NCBI GenBank assembly: GCA_040905965.1
Contig: JBBDQP010000099.1
Span: 1-64,000, forward strand
Length of the DNA: 64,000 nucleotides
From: DATHWB01 sp040905965
GTDB taxonomy: Bacteria > Actinomycetota > Acidimicrobiia > Spongiisociales > ZC4RG35
Direction of reading: 5' to 3'
The translations under genes were made by a program, and so were the position numbers. Shown here piece by piece: positions 16,936 through 26,821 of this stretch. Each line of letters begins with the position of its first letter. Position 1 is the first letter of the stretch. The notes below the pieces were generated by a model, which did not search any database, was not told where the DNA came from, and was given only the letters and a program-made list of their open reading frames with translations.

Positions 16936-17970
16936 TCAATCGCCCAGGAACCAGGTGTACAAGTCGCGCCGCCCCATTTCGGTTGGTCCGACGATCATCG
17001 CCCGATCCGAGAACGGCAGGAGGATGTAAAGGCCCCCTACGAATCCGCTCGCCTGATCGAACGGCAGCCGGTTCCAACGCCACCCGTCGTCGCTCCACCA
17101 CGCCGCGCGCGGGGTCTGGATCCAGATCCGGTCGTCGATGCGCCACAGTGCCGACACAGGCCATTCGGGCGGAGTGATTACGCGATCGTCGCCGACGAGC
17201 CGCAGCGTGGGCCGTGTGCCGCTCTCGACGGCCGCCACCTCGCCCACGGGGTGGATCAGGAGTGTGGCGAACGGCAACCACTCGTTCCCGTCTTCCGAGA
17301 TCAGGTACTCGTCGGCTGTGAGGCTGCGCGCAACGAAACCGCCGTCCACCGATCGCACAACTGTGCCGGGTGGGTCGATCGGCCGCACCACCCACTCGTC
17401 CCAGATCCCGTCGTCCGGCCATGGGTGCCGGCCGGAAATCCACTCACGATCGTGATCGGTCCCGAGCACCACGACGTCGCCGTCGACGGTCGCGACCGCC
17501 TGCACCGATCCCTGCCAGGGGAGCTGAACGGAATCCCACTCGCCTGTTCGATTGACCGTCCACAGAGTCGGACCGTCGACTCCGCGCCCGAACACAATGG
17601 TCGCCGGCCCGTGGGTTGACGCGCCGCGCACGTCCTCCAGACCGTGCAACCCCGACTCCATCGTTGAACCGTCAGGTCGCAGGATCATCGTGCCCGCATC
17701 CGACTCGATGAGATACGCGTTGCCGATCCAGCGGGGCGAAAGGAAACGGGCGTTGATGGCACCGGTAGGGAGCCAGCGCCCGCTTTCGGCGGCCGGAGCG
17801 TCTGCGAGGGGCTCGATCTCGGCAGTCCCTGCCGGCGCACCTGTCAGTGATGTTCCCGTGCCGGCGAGGACGGCGACGGCTCCGAGGACGAGCAGGGTGC
17901 TCGTGAGCAGCCCGGCGGGACGATCCTGCTGGGGGGATTCCTCCGGAGCCTCGCGGACGATCACACCCAT
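16936..17970 (-). CDS. Membrane-anchored protein, possible beta-propeller
   Basis: A protein of 344 residues. One N-terminal helix (LLTSTLLVLGAVAVLAGTG) anchors an extracytoplasmic domain rich in WxxG and aromatic beta-strand patterns (RWIGNAYLI, LWTVNRTGEW, WISGRHPWPDDGIWDEWVV), which suggests a propeller-like fold. I recognise no enzyme motif. TAACCT lies 6 nt before the ATG, suggesting a leaderless mRNA. It is divergent from nuoA. Confidence 0.65.
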   Translation of the reverse strand: MGVIVREAPEESPQQDRPAGLLTSTLLVLGAVAVLAGTGTSLTGAPAGTAEIEPLADAPAAESGRWLPTGAINARFLSPRWIGNAYLIESDAGTMILRPDGSTMESGLHGLEDVRGASTHGPATIVFGRGVDGPTLWTVNRTGEWDSVQLPWQGSVQAVATVDGDVVVLGTDHDREWISGRHPWPDDGIWDEWVVRPIDPPGTVVRSVDGGFVARSLTADEYLISEDGNEWLPFATLLIHPVGEVAAVESGTRPTLRLVGDDRVITPPEWPVSALWRIDDRIWIQTPRAAWWSDDGWRWNRLPFDQASGFVGGLYILLPFSDRAMIVGPTEMGRRDLYTWFLGD

Positions 17971-18015
17971 CCTTTGAGGTTACCGATTACCCCGGAGATG
18001 CGGGCCTGAATGGAT

Positions 18016-18043
18016 TTGGGCGGTCAACCCCGGTTCCTATACT
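18016..18043 (+). promoter_or_regulatory. Promoter of the nuo operon
   Basis: TTGGGC (18016-18021), a 16-nt spacer and a good -10 hexamer TATACT (18038-18043). The predicted transcript has about 27 nt of leader with GGAGAGG before the nuoA start, unlike the leaderless genes around it. Confidence 0.55.
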
Positions 18044-18076
18044 CGCCGCGGGTCACGGAGAGGTCTGCGGGGTTTC

Positions 18077-18442
18077 ATGAGCCAGTATTTCCAGGACTAC
18101 ATCACGGTCGGGGCCTTTGCAGTCCTCGGTGTGCTCCTCGTATTGGCCATCCTCGGCGTCGCTTCGATCATCCGCCCCTCCAACTCGACGAAGGCCAAGC
18201 GCACCACCTACGAGTGCGGGGTCGACCCAGTCGGCTCGGGATGGAGCCAGACATACGTCCGGTACTACGTCTTCGGCCTGCTGTTCGTGGTCTTCGACGT
18301 CGAGGCCGTCTTCGTGTTCCCGTGGGCGATCATGGCCGAGGATCTCGGTCTCTTCGGTCTCGTGGCCATCGTCCTGTTCATGCTGACTCTCGTCGAAGGA
18401 CTCGTCTACGCCATCAAGAAGGGGGTCTTGCGGTGGGAGTAG
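18077..18442 (+). CDS. nuoA: NADH-quinone oxidoreductase subunit A
   Basis: NuoA, 121 residues and three helices. The conserved loop TTYECGVDPVGSGW and the acidic segment of helix 2 (FVVFDVEAVFVFPWA) are clear. It is a membrane-arm subunit near the quinone site. It opens an eleven-gene nuo operon, and its end overlaps nuoB by 10 nt. Confidence 0.95.
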   Translation: MSQYFQDYITVGAFAVLGVLLVLAILGVASIIRPSNSTKAKRTTYECGVDPVGSGWSQTYVRYYVFGLLFVVFDVEAVFVFPWAIMAEDLGLFGLVAIVLFMLTLVEGLVYAIKKGVLRWE

Positions 18443-18930
18443 TCCAGAAGTTCGGCGTCCCGAAGCCCGTCTCGTGGCTGCTCAACTGGTCTCGCAAGTA
18501 CTCGCTGTGGTTGTTCCAGTTCGGGCTCGCCTGCTGCGCGATCGAGATGATGGCGGCCTCCGGACCCCGCTACGACTCGATGCGATTCGGGATCATCCCG
18601 CTTCCCGCCTCACCCCGCCAGGCCGACCTGATGGTCGTGGCGGGCACTGTCACCGACAAGATGGCGCCCGCCGTCAAGCGGCTCTACGACCAGATGCCGG
18701 AGCCCAAATACGTGATTTCGATGGGCTCGTGCGCCAACTGCGGGGGGCCGTACTGGGATTCGTATTCGGTGACGAAGGGCGTCGACCAGTTGATTCCCGT
18801 CGACGTGTACGTTCCCGGCTGCCCCCCCCGACCGGAGGCGCTCTTGGACGGCATCCTGCTCCTGCAGAAGAAGATCCAAGGCGAAGACATCAAGGAAAAG
18901 TGGAATCAGCGTGACCATGAGCCCGTCTGA
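18433..18930 (+). CDS. nuoB: NADH-quinone oxidoreductase subunit B
   Basis: NuoB, 165 residues, carries the terminal iron-sulfur cluster N2. All four ligand cysteines are visible: FGLACCAIEM (two), GSCANCGG and PGCPPRPE. The GTG start is inside the end of nuoA. The 3' end overlaps nuoC by about 14 nt. Confidence 0.95.
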   Translation: MGVVQKFGVPKPVSWLLNWSRKYSLWLFQFGLACCAIEMMAASGPRYDSMRFGIIPLPASPRQADLMVVAGTVTDKMAPAVKRLYDQMPEPKYVISMGSCANCGGPYWDSYSVTKGVDQLIPVDVYVPGCPPRPEALLDGILLLQKKIQGEDIKEKWNQRDHEPV

Positions 18931-19561
18931 CACCACCGAGGAGGAGACTGTCGAGGACGCGGCCTCCGAGGTCGGTCCGCTGGAGGCCTTCGCCTCCGAG
19001 GTCGCCGAGGCCGTCGGGGGTACTGCGGAGGTCGCCTTCGGCACCGCAAAGATCAAGGTGTCCGCCGATCGCTGGAGAGACTCCGTACAGACGGCCCGCG
19101 ACGAGTTCGGTCTCGTCTTCTTCTCGTGGCTGAGCGCCACCCATTGGTCGAACGAGGTAGCGGTCGGTGACCCGCTCGGCGACGAGACGACAGATCGCTA
19201 CGAGATCCTCTGCACCCTCAGCGACCTCAGTGAGGGTCGTCGAGTGACCCTCTCTGCCGACATCGACGCTGAGAGTCCCTGCATCGAGAGTCTCGTTCCC
19301 GCCTTCCCAGGCGCCGACTGGCACGAACGCGAGTCCCACGACATGTTCGGCATCGTGTTCGACGGTCACCCCGGGCTCGAGCCGATCTACCTCCCGACGT
19401 ATTTCGTCGGCCATCCACTTCGCAAGACCTATCCATTGCTCAGTCGCGAGGTGAAGCCGTGGCCGGGCAAGGTCGACGTGGAAGCGATGCCCGATGAAGG
19501 CGACGACGGCGATGAAGCCGATGTTGCCGACGGGCCCTCCACCGAGAATCCGGAGGCATGA
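18917..19561 (+). CDS. nuoC: NADH-quinone oxidoreductase subunit C
   Basis: NuoC (30 kDa subunit), about 214 residues. The signature ADWHERESHDMFGIVFDGHP is near residue 135. Both termini are acidic extensions (start SPSDTTEEETVED, end EGDDGDEADVADG). The start is ATG 18917 or the in-frame GTG 18911, and neither has a clear Shine-Dalgarno sequence. It is separate from nuoD, not fused. Confidence 0.93.
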   Translation: MSPSDTTEEETVEDAASEVGPLEAFASEVAEAVGGTAEVAFGTAKIKVSADRWRDSVQTARDEFGLVFFSWLSATHWSNEVAVGDPLGDETTDRYEILCTLSDLSEGRRVTLSADIDAESPCIESLVPAFPGADWHERESHDMFGIVFDGHPGLEPIYLPTYFVGHPLRKTYPLLSREVKPWPGKVDVEAMPDEGDDGDEADVADGPSTENPEA

Positions 19562-19565
19562 GGCG

Positions 19566-20759
19566 ATGACGATCACGGATCAGGATCTCGTCCGTCACCT
19601 CTCCGAGGCCTCGGTCTCCGTGGAGCTCGAAACCGAGGACATGACCCTCAACATCGGCCCGCAGCATCCGTCCACCCACGGGGTGCTCCGGTTGGTGGCG
19701 AAAGTCGATGGTGAGCGCGCCTACGACGTCAAGCCGGTGATCGGCTACATGCACCGCGGGTACGAGAAGCTCGCCGAAGTGCGCAACTACCCCCAGATCA
19801 CGGCGCTCATCAACCGCATCGATTGGGTGTCTGGGTATGCCAACGAGATCCCGTTCATCGTGGCCGCCGAGAAGCTCATGGAGATCGAGGTTCCCGAGCG
19901 GGCCCAGTACATCCGGCTGATCCTCACCGAGATGGCTCGCATCTCGTCGCACATGGTGTTCATGGCTTCCTACCCGTTGGAGCTGGGAGCGGCCACGCCC
20001 CTGTTCTTTGCCCTACGCGAGCGCGAACGGGTCCTCGACTTGCTCGAGAGCGTCACCGGCGGGCGCTTCCATCCGAACTTCAACCGCATCGGCGGCGTCA
20101 AGCCGGCGGCCGGGTCCGGATCGACGATGCGTAAGCAGATCCAGGATCTGCCGAAGGGCTTCTTGGAGGAGACACGGACTGCGATGGACTTCATCGACGA
20201 GGCCTGTGACCAGATCGAGGATCTCGTCGCCGGCAACGAAATCCTCCTCGCCCGTACCAAGGGAATCGGCGTCCTGCCGGCGGACATCCTTGCCGCCTAT
20301 GGCGTGTCCGGGCCGAATCTGCGAGCTTCCGGAGTGCGTTTCGACCTGCGCAAGGTCGAGGACTATCTCCCGTACGACCGCTTCGACTTCACGATCCCGG
20401 TTGGCCGCAACGGCGACTGCTGGGACCGCTGGTGGGTCCGTCTCGAGGAGATCCGGCAGTCGGCTGCGATCATCCGCCAGGCGATCGACGGGATCCCGAC
20501 CGGGCCGCTCCAGGCAAAGGTCCCAAAGATCATCAAGGTCCCTGCCGGCGAGACATACGTTCGGGCCGAGAACCCGAAGGGTGAGATGGGGTATTACCTC
20601 GTTTCCGATGGAGGCCAGGGGCCGTATCGCCTCAAGATCCGCTCCGCCTCGTTCTCCAATATCTCGATCCTGCCGTGGGCACTGGAAGGCACGATCATCC
20701 CTGACATCATCGCCATCATGGGTTCGCTCGACTTCGTGCTGGGGGACGTGGACCGATGA
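19566..20759 (+). CDS. nuoD: NADH-quinone oxidoreductase subunit D
   Basis: NuoD (49 kDa subunit), 397 residues, forms the quinone site with NuoB. Signatures are LNIGPQHPSTHGVLRL, GYMHRGYEKLAE, GGRFHPNFNRIGG and the C-terminal SLDFVLGDVDR. Start ATG 19566 lies 4 nt after the nuoC stop. It overlaps nuoH by 4 nt. Confidence 0.96.
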   Translation: MTITDQDLVRHLSEASVSVELETEDMTLNIGPQHPSTHGVLRLVAKVDGERAYDVKPVIGYMHRGYEKLAEVRNYPQITALINRIDWVSGYANEIPFIVAAEKLMEIEVPERAQYIRLILTEMARISSHMVFMASYPLELGAATPLFFALRERERVLDLLESVTGGRFHPNFNRIGGVKPAAGSGSTMRKQIQDLPKGFLEETRTAMDFIDEACDQIEDLVAGNEILLARTKGIGVLPADILAAYGVSGPNLRASGVRFDLRKVEDYLPYDRFDFTIPVGRNGDCWDRWWVRLEEIRQSAAIIRQAIDGIPTGPLQAKVPKIIKVPAGETYVRAENPKGEMGYYLVSDGGQGPYRLKIRSASFSNISILPWALEGTIIPDIIAIMGSLDFVLGDVDR

Positions 20760-21775
20760 GTTGGCTCATCGACAACTTCTGGTTGCTGCTGGTCGCCAAG
20801 ATCCTGTTTGTGGCCACCATCATCCCCGTCGCCGGGATGCTGATCGGCTTCGCCGAGATGAAGTTGTCGGCGAAGATGCAGAACCGGGTCGGTCCTTACT
20901 TCGCCGGCGGCCGGTGGGGATGGGCCCAGCTCATCGCCGACGGCGTCAAGTTCTTCCAGAAGGAAGACCTCGTGCCGGAAGAGGCCGACGCCCCCGTCTT
21001 CAAGCTTGCCCCGGTGCTCGTGTTCATCGGCACCGTGGCGTTGTTCGTCGTGATCCCGTTCGGGCCCGGGCTCTCGATCCGCAACTTGGATGTCGGGATC
21101 TTCTACGCCCTGGCGATCTCGTCACTGTCCACCATCGGGATTCTGGTGGCGGGCTGGTCGTCGGCCAACAAGTACTCGCTCATGGGTGGCTTGCGCGCCG
21201 CCGGTCAGCTCATCGCCTACGAATTGCCGCTGGTACTCGCCACCGTCGGCGTCGTGGTGATGGCAGGCACCATGAGCCTCGAGGGCATCGTCGAGTCCCA
21301 AGCCGGATGGTTCTCTGAGCTGGGCTGGGCATACGGATTTCCGTTCGTCATCCCCCAGCTCGTCGGCTTCGTGATCTTCATGATCGCCGCCCTTGCAGAA
21401 CTCAGCCGGATCCCGTTCGACATGCCCATCGCCGAATCCGAACTCGTCATGGGCTACCTCACCGAGTACTCGGGGTTCCGATTCTTGTTCTTCTTCCTGG
21501 CCGAGTTCGCCAACATGTTCACGATGGCCGCCTTGGCGGCGACTCTCTTCCTCGGCGGCTACTGGGCGCCGGGACTGTCGGAGGAGACACTGCAATTTGC
21601 CGGCCCGCTCATCCTCAGCGGCAAGATCTTCGTGCTCGTGTTCATCATGATCTGGTTCCGTTGGACGTTCCCCCGCTTCCGTGAGGACCAATTGCAGACC
21701 ATCGCCTGGAAGTGGCTCATTCCCATCTCGCTCGTCAACATCGTCGTGACCGGCGCAATGAAGGTGGCGATCTGA
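20756..21775 (+). CDS. nuoH: NADH-quinone oxidoreductase subunit H
   Basis: NuoH, 339 residues and about eight helices, lines the quinone entry site. EMKLSAKMQNRVGPYFAGG and the acidic loop PFDMPIAESELVMGYLTEYSG are family signatures. The stop overlaps the nuoI start by one base (TGATG). Confidence 0.96.
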   Translation: MSWLIDNFWLLLVAKILFVATIIPVAGMLIGFAEMKLSAKMQNRVGPYFAGGRWGWAQLIADGVKFFQKEDLVPEEADAPVFKLAPVLVFIGTVALFVVIPFGPGLSIRNLDVGIFYALAISSLSTIGILVAGWSSANKYSLMGGLRAAGQLIAYELPLVLATVGVVVMAGTMSLEGIVESQAGWFSELGWAYGFPFVIPQLVGFVIFMIAALAELSRIPFDMPIAESELVMGYLTEYSGFRFLFFFLAEFANMFTMAALAATLFLGGYWAPGLSEETLQFAGPLILSGKIFVLVFIMIWFRWTFPRFREDQLQTIAWKWLIPISLVNIVVTGAMKVAI

Positions 21776-22266
21776 TGGCCGTTTTCCCCACCATTCCCGG
21801 CAGCGGTCTCCTCAAGGGCCTGAAAGTGACCTTTGTGGTGATGATCCAGACGATCTTCAACCCCAAGAAGCACCTGAGGACGATCAACTATCCCCTCGTC
21901 AAGGAAGAGCCGGTCGCCCGAGCGCGCGGCGTCATCGCGCTCGATCAGGAGGCGTGCACCGTGTGCATGCTGTGCGCCCGCAACTGCCCTGACTGGTGTA
22001 TCTACATCGAGGGCCACAAGGAAGAAAAGCAGCCGGACAAACCGGGCGGCCGCATCAAGGTGCGTGCGGAACTCGATCGGTTCGACATCGATTACGCCCT
22101 CTGCATGTACTGCGGCATCTGCGTCGAGGTGTGCCCCTTCGATGCGCTCTTCTGGAGCCCCGACTACGAATATTCCGAAACGGCGATGGGCAAGATGATG
22201 CACGACATGGACAAGCTCCAGGATTGGCTGGAGACGGTCCCCGACGCACCGGCGCTGGAGTCCTGA
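21775..22266 (+). CDS. nuoI: NADH-quinone oxidoreductase subunit I
   Basis: NuoI, 163 residues, carries two [4Fe-4S] clusters (N6a and N6b): CTVCMLCARNCP and CMYCGICVEVCP. The N-terminus has the amphipathic region that contacts the membrane arm. One base overlaps nuoJ. Confidence 0.95.
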   Translation: MAVFPTIPGSGLLKGLKVTFVVMIQTIFNPKKHLRTINYPLVKEEPVARARGVIALDQEACTVCMLCARNCPDWCIYIEGHKEEKQPDKPGGRIKVRAELDRFDIDYALCMYCGICVEVCPFDALFWSPDYEYSETAMGKMMHDMDKLQDWLETVPDAPALES

Positions 22267-22820
22267 TGACGTTCCAGTCCTGGATTTCCGAGCCTGTGAA
22301 CTGGGTCTATCTGGCGATCGGTGGCGCCGTCCTCGTCTCCGGATTCCGGGTGGTGACGACTCAGAACGTCGTGCGCGCCGCGCTGTACCTCGTCGCCACG
22401 TTGGGTGGGACCGCCGGACTGTTTCTCATGCTCTCTGCCGAGTTCGTGGCGTGGACCCTGGTGCTGGTGTACATCGGCGCGGTCATAGTGCTGTTCCTGT
22501 TCGGCACGATGATCACCCGGGCACCGATGGTGCGTGACACCGGACTCGACAACCCCAAGGCGCGCCCGATGGCCGCGGTCCTCTCGCTGATCCTGTTCGT
22601 CGTCCTCAGCTACACGATGCTGACGGCGTTCGGATCGACCGAGATTGCCCAGGTGGGCGAGGGCACGGACACGCGCATCCTCGGCGAAGCCCTCCTCGGC
22701 CGGTTCGTGCTGCCTTTCGAGATCGTCGGTTTCATCCTGTTGGCGGCCCTGGTTGGCGGCATCACCATCGCCCGCCGAGATCTCACGCCGCTCGAAGAAG
22801 AAGAGCGGGGGTCGGTGTGA
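22266..22820 (+). CDS. nuoJ: NADH-quinone oxidoreductase subunit J
   Basis: NuoJ, 184 residues and five helices. Helix 3 with the family pattern LVLVYIGAVIVLFLFG is plain. The acidic tail LTPLEEEERGSV overlaps nuoK by 4 nt. Confidence 0.93.
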   Translation: MTFQSWISEPVNWVYLAIGGAVLVSGFRVVTTQNVVRAALYLVATLGGTAGLFLMLSAEFVAWTLVLVYIGAVIVLFLFGTMITRAPMVRDTGLDNPKARPMAAVLSLILFVVLSYTMLTAFGSTEIAQVGEGTDTRILGEALLGRFVLPFEIVGFILLAALVGGITIARRDLTPLEEEERGSV

Positions 22821-23122
22821 TCGTCACGCAGTTCCTCGTCATCGCAGCCGCACTCTTTTCGCTCGGCGTGTACGGCCTCCTCGTCCGCAGGAATGCGGTG
22901 ATGGTGCTCCTCGCCGTCGAACTGATGCTCAATGCCGTGAACATCAACCTCATCGCTTTCGAGGCGGTCATCCGTTCCAGCCAGGCGGTGGGTCAGGTCT
23001 TCTCCATCTTCGTGATCACCGTGGCCGCCGCCGAAGTGGGCATCGGCCTGGCGATCATCCTGATGATCTTCCGTAACCGACAGAGCGCAAATGTGGACGA
23101 CTTCAACCTGATGAAATTCTGA
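22817..23122 (+). CDS. nuoK: NADH-quinone oxidoreductase subunit K
   Basis: NuoK, 101 residues and three helices. The two intramembrane glutamates of the proton path are present (LLAVELMLNAVNINLIAFE and VAAAEVGIGLAII). The stop and the nuoL start share one base. Confidence 0.95.
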   Translation: MIVTQFLVIAAALFSLGVYGLLVRRNAVMVLLAVELMLNAVNINLIAFEAVIRSSQAVGQVFSIFVITVAAAEVGIGLAIILMIFRNRQSANVDDFNLMKF

Positions 23123-25164
23123 TGACGCATCTCGTACTCGCTGTCGAGGCCGGTGCGCCCGAACTGGTATCGGGCGGATTCTTCGCGCAGTGGGCGGGGA
23201 TCATGCTCGTCGCCCCGTTTGTCGCCTTCCTTCTGATCGTGTTTCTCGGCAAGCGCCTGAAGTATCTGGGCGCCGAATTCGCCATCGGCGCCATGGCCCT
23301 CAACCTGGTGTGGGCATCGATCCTGTTCGTCCAGAACATGAGCCACGGCATCTTCCGGGAAGAGAACTTCGAGATCGCCTCGATCGGGATGTTCGACGGG
23401 AGGGCGCTCGTCTTCGAACTGGGATGGGTCGTCGACGGCCTCTCGATCATGATGTATTTCGTCGTCGCCTTCGTCGGATTGCTCGTCTTCATCTACGCGG
23501 TCGGGTACATGCACGGCGACGTCAGGGTGACCTGGTTCTTCGCGTCCCTCTCGCTGTTCGCCGGCTCGATGCTGATCCTCGTCGGCTCGCCCAACCTGAT
23601 CCAGCTCATCATCGGCTGGGAAGGTGTCGGCCTCGCCTCCTATCTGTTGATCGGCCACTACTGGGAGCAGAAGGAGAACTCGTCTGCGGCGATGAAGGCC
23701 TTCTACACGAACAAGGTGGCCGACGTCGGCCTCATCCTCGGCGCCATCCTGCTCGGCCTCGCCATCGGCGACTTCTCCTTTGCTGCCATCAACGAGGCGG
23801 CCGCCAACCACGCCGAACCCCTCGAGGCGGTGGCGTTCGCCGGAGGCCTCCTCCTGTTCTTCGGGGCGATGGGCAAGTCAGCCCAGTTCCCGCTCCACAT
23901 CTGGCTTCCGGACGCCATGGCCGGCCCGACGCCGGTGTCGGCCCTCATGCACGCCGCCACCATGGTCACCGCCGGCATCTACCTGATGGCCCGCACCTTC
24001 CCGGTCTATCAAGATCTGGTCGGCGGTGAGGCGGCCAGGCAGTGGATGGTCCCGATCGGGGTGATCACGCTCTTCGCGATGGGTCTGCTGGCGCTCGTGG
24101 CCGACGACATCAAGAAGGTGCTCGCCTATTCGACCGTCTCCCAACTCGGATACATGATGACGGCGGTGGCGGCGGGCGGCTACACCGCCGGGCTGTTCCA
24201 CCTCTTCACCCATGCCTTTTTCAAGGCTCTCCTGTTCCTCGGCGCCGGGTCGGTGATCCACGCCGTTCACTCGAACAACATGAGCGACATGGGCGGGTTG
24301 CGCAAGGAGATGCCGCGGACCTTCTGGACGTTCGTGATCGGATCGCTCTCCCTAGCGGGGATCATCCCGCTGGCCGGGTTCTTCTCCAAGGACGAGATCC
24401 TCGCCACCCTGGACCACGAGGGGTACCAGGCGTTCATGTGGGTGGCCATCGCCGGTGCGTTCGTGACGGCGTTCTACATGACACGTGCCGTCGCACTCAC
24501 CTTCTTCGGCAGCTACAAGGGTCATGGACATCCTCACGAGTCACCCGCCCTGATGACAGTCCCGCTGGTGGCGTTGGCGGTCCCCTCCGTCATCGCCGGA
24601 TTCCTGAACATCCCGGGAGTGGAGTTCGGGGGTTTCGGAAACTTCACGACCTGGGTGGGTGCGAGAGTCGTGGCGATGGGGGATCATCATCCCGAAGCCA
24701 TCGACTGGACCCTGGCCGCCTACGGTCTGACCGCGGGCGGGCTCGGCATCCTCATCGGCTGGCTTCTGTACGGCAAGGACGCCGAAACCCAACTCGCCAG
24801 GGACCGTTTCGAGATCCCCGTCCTCTACCCGTTGCTCCGTCAGAAGTACTACATGGATCATCTCGCCCTGGGGATGGTCGGGTTCACCAAGGGACCGGCA
24901 GCGCGCGCCGTCGACTGGGTGAACACCTACGTGCTCGACGGCATCGTGAACGGTGTCGGAGGCGGGGTGCGGCTGATGGGCCGGTTCGTGTACGGCGGAC
25001 TGGACCAGCGGGGCATCGACATGTTCTTCAACGGGGTGTCGGCGGGTGCCGACAGCGCCGGACTGGCACTGCGCAGGTTGCAGACAGGCCGGGTACAGCA
25101 ATACGCAATGGGATTCGTGGTGGGAGCGCTCGTGTTGGTGCTCGCCATCGCTGTGTTCAACTGA
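23122..25164 (+). CDS. nuoL: NADH-quinone oxidoreductase subunit L
   Basis: NuoL, 680 residues, is the distal antiporter-like proton pump with its long lateral helix at the C-terminus. Motifs include LIIGWEGVGLASYLLIGHYW, PLHIWLPDAMAGPTPVSALMHAATMV and LAYSTVSQLGYM. The length fits the usual 610-690 residue range. nuoM follows after 25 nt. Confidence 0.96.
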   Translation: MTHLVLAVEAGAPELVSGGFFAQWAGIMLVAPFVAFLLIVFLGKRLKYLGAEFAIGAMALNLVWASILFVQNMSHGIFREENFEIASIGMFDGRALVFELGWVVDGLSIMMYFVVAFVGLLVFIYAVGYMHGDVRVTWFFASLSLFAGSMLILVGSPNLIQLIIGWEGVGLASYLLIGHYWEQKENSSAAMKAFYTNKVADVGLILGAILLGLAIGDFSFAAINEAAANHAEPLEAVAFAGGLLLFFGAMGKSAQFPLHIWLPDAMAGPTPVSALMHAATMVTAGIYLMARTFPVYQDLVGGEAARQWMVPIGVITLFAMGLLALVADDIKKVLAYSTVSQLGYMMTAVAAGGYTAGLFHLFTHAFFKALLFLGAGSVIHAVHSNNMSDMGGLRKEMPRTFWTFVIGSLSLAGIIPLAGFFSKDEILATLDHEGYQAFMWVAIAGAFVTAFYMTRAVALTFFGSYKGHGHPHESPALMTVPLVALAVPSVIAGFLNIPGVEFGGFGNFTTWVGARVVAMGDHHPEAIDWTLAAYGLTAGGLGILIGWLLYGKDAETQLARDRFEIPVLYPLLRQKYYMDHLALGMVGFTKGPAARAVDWVNTYVLDGIVNGVGGGVRLMGRFVYGGLDQRGIDMFFNGVSAGADSAGLALRRLQTGRVQQYAMGFVVGALVLVLAIAVFN

Positions 25165-25189
25165 GAGTGGAAGAGAGAGGCGACTGACG

Positions 25190-26821
25190 ATGGAACTGTT
25201 CGAAAGCGGCTGGGGCCTGACCCTGATCGTGTTCCTGCCGTTGGTAGGTGCACTGGTCAACATGGCCATCCCCAAGACCAACGAAACCGCCGTCAAGCAG
25301 TGGTCATTGTTCGTGGCGGTCGTCACGTTCGCCCTGTCGCTGCTGCTCGTGGTCAACTTCGACTACGGGGCCGGCGATCGGTTCCAGTTCGAGATGAACG
25401 AGACCTGGATCTCGGCGATCGGCGCCAACTTCCACCTCGGTGTGGACGGGATCAGCCTGCCCCTTCTCGTGCTGTCCACCTTCGTGATGGTCCTGGCAAT
25501 CATCTACTCGTGGGACCACTGGGAAGAGCCGCACAACCCGCGCGGGTTCCTGTCTCTCATGTTGATTCTCGCCACCGGCATGAACGGCACGTTCCTGGCC
25601 CTCGACCTGGTGCTGTTCTTCATCTTCTTCGAGGTCGTGCTGCTTCCGATGTACTTCATGATCGGGATCTGGGGCGACAAGTCGAAGCGGAGAATCCCCG
25701 GGTTCAGCAAGGAGGTCGAGACACGCCTCTACGCCTCGATCAAGTTCTTCCTGTTCACCCTGTTCGGTTCGGCATTCATGCTGCTCGGCTTCCTCGCCCT
25801 CTACTTCAAGTCGGGCGACTTCGGACCTCGCACGTTCGACATCCCGGAACTCATCGAGCTGGGGACGTCGGGAGCCTTCAGCGGGACGTTCGCGTTTCTG
25901 GTGTTCGGGGCGATGTTCCTCGGGTTCGCCGTCAAAGTCCCGATGTGGCCGTTCCACACCTGGCTGCCTGACGCTCACACCGCCGCCCCGACCGTCGGTT
26001 CGGTGTTGCTGGCCGCCATCCTCCTGAAACTCGGGTCCTACGCCTTCATCCGCATCTCGATTCCGATCCTCCCGCAGGAGGCCGAGAACTGGGCGCCGGC
26101 GATCGCCGTCCTGTCGGTGATCGGGATCATCTACGGCTCGCTCGCCTGTCTCGCCCAGACCGACATGAAACGGCTGATTGCCTTTTCGTCTGTGGGTCAC
26201 ATGGGGTTCGTGATGCTGGGAATCTCCACTCTCACCGATGTGGGCATCAACGCCGCGATCATCGGCATGGTCGCCCACGGTCTGATCACAGGGCTGCTGT
26301 TCTTCCTGGCCGGTTCGATGTCGCACCGGTATCACACCAGAGAAATGTCCCGTCTCGGTGGGAACCAGAAGCTCATGCCCGTGATGGGAGCGATCCTGGC
26401 CTTCACCGCGTTCGCATCGCTCGGACTGCCCGGTCTTGCCGGATTCTGGGGAGAGTTCATGTCGCTCCTCGGGGCCTACAACCCGCTCGAGTCGCTCCGG
26501 GCCGAGTACCTCGGGCTGTTCCGCACGGCGATGGTCCTCGGTGCGATCGGCACGGTGCTCACTGCCGGCTACATGCTGTGGATGCTCCAGAAGGTGAACC
26601 TCGGCGAGCCGGGGGAGGAGTGGGTCGGCCACGAGTTTCACGATGCCGACCGCTACGAGCTCACCGCCTGGGTGCCGCTGATGGTTCTGATCGTCGTCAT
26701 CGGCTTCTATCCCAACGTCGTGTTCGGGGCCACCACCGACGCGGTCGTGTCCCTCGTCAACACTGCCTTCGGTGAGGGTGCCGCAACCACCGCCGCCGTC
26801 ACCGACGTGTTGGGGAGCTGA
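25190..26821 (+). CDS. nuoM: NADH-quinone oxidoreductase subunit M
   Basis: NuoM, 543 residues, an antiporter-like proton pump. It shows FFIFFEVVLLPMYFMIGIWG, PFHTWLPDAHTAAPTVGSVL and LIAFSSVGHMGFVMLG. Start ATG 25190 has AGAGAGG upstream; it is the only gene of the operon with a real spacer before it. Its stop overlaps nuoN by one base. Confidence 0.96.
   Translation: MELFESGWGLTLIVFLPLVGALVNMAIPKTNETAVKQWSLFVAVVTFALSLLLVVNFDYGAGDRFQFEMNETWISAIGANFHLGVDGISLPLLVLSTFVMVLAIIYSWDHWEEPHNPRGFLSLMLILATGMNGTFLALDLVLFFIFFEVVLLPMYFMIGIWGDKSKRRIPGFSKEVETRLYASIKFFLFTLFGSAFMLLGFLALYFKSGDFGPRTFDIPELIELGTSGAFSGTFAFLVFGAMFLGFAVKVPMWPFHTWLPDAHTAAPTVGSVLLAAILLKLGSYAFIRISIPILPQEAENWAPAIAVLSVIGIIYGSLACLAQTDMKRLIAFSSVGHMGFVMLGISTLTDVGINAAIIGMVAHGLITGLLFFLAGSMSHRYHTREMSRLGGNQKLMPVMGAILAFTAFASLGLPGLAGFWGEFMSLLGAYNPLESLRAEYLGLFRTAMVLGAIGTVLTAGYMLWMLQKVNLGEPGEEWVGHEFHDADRYELTAWVPLMVLIVVIGFYPNVVFGATTDAVVSLVNTAFGEGAATTAAVTDVLGS

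Noticed and set aside
24042..25187. A 381-codon plus-strand frame inside nuoL
   Set aside because: Arg/Gly/His-rich frame-shifted reading of nuoL; no signatures.
25304..26641. A 445-codon open frame on the minus strand inside nuoM
   Set aside because: It is opposite an unmistakable nuoM. Its product is dominated by His, Glu, Asp, Arg and Gln with no fold pattern, as expected from antisense reading of high-GC coding DNA.
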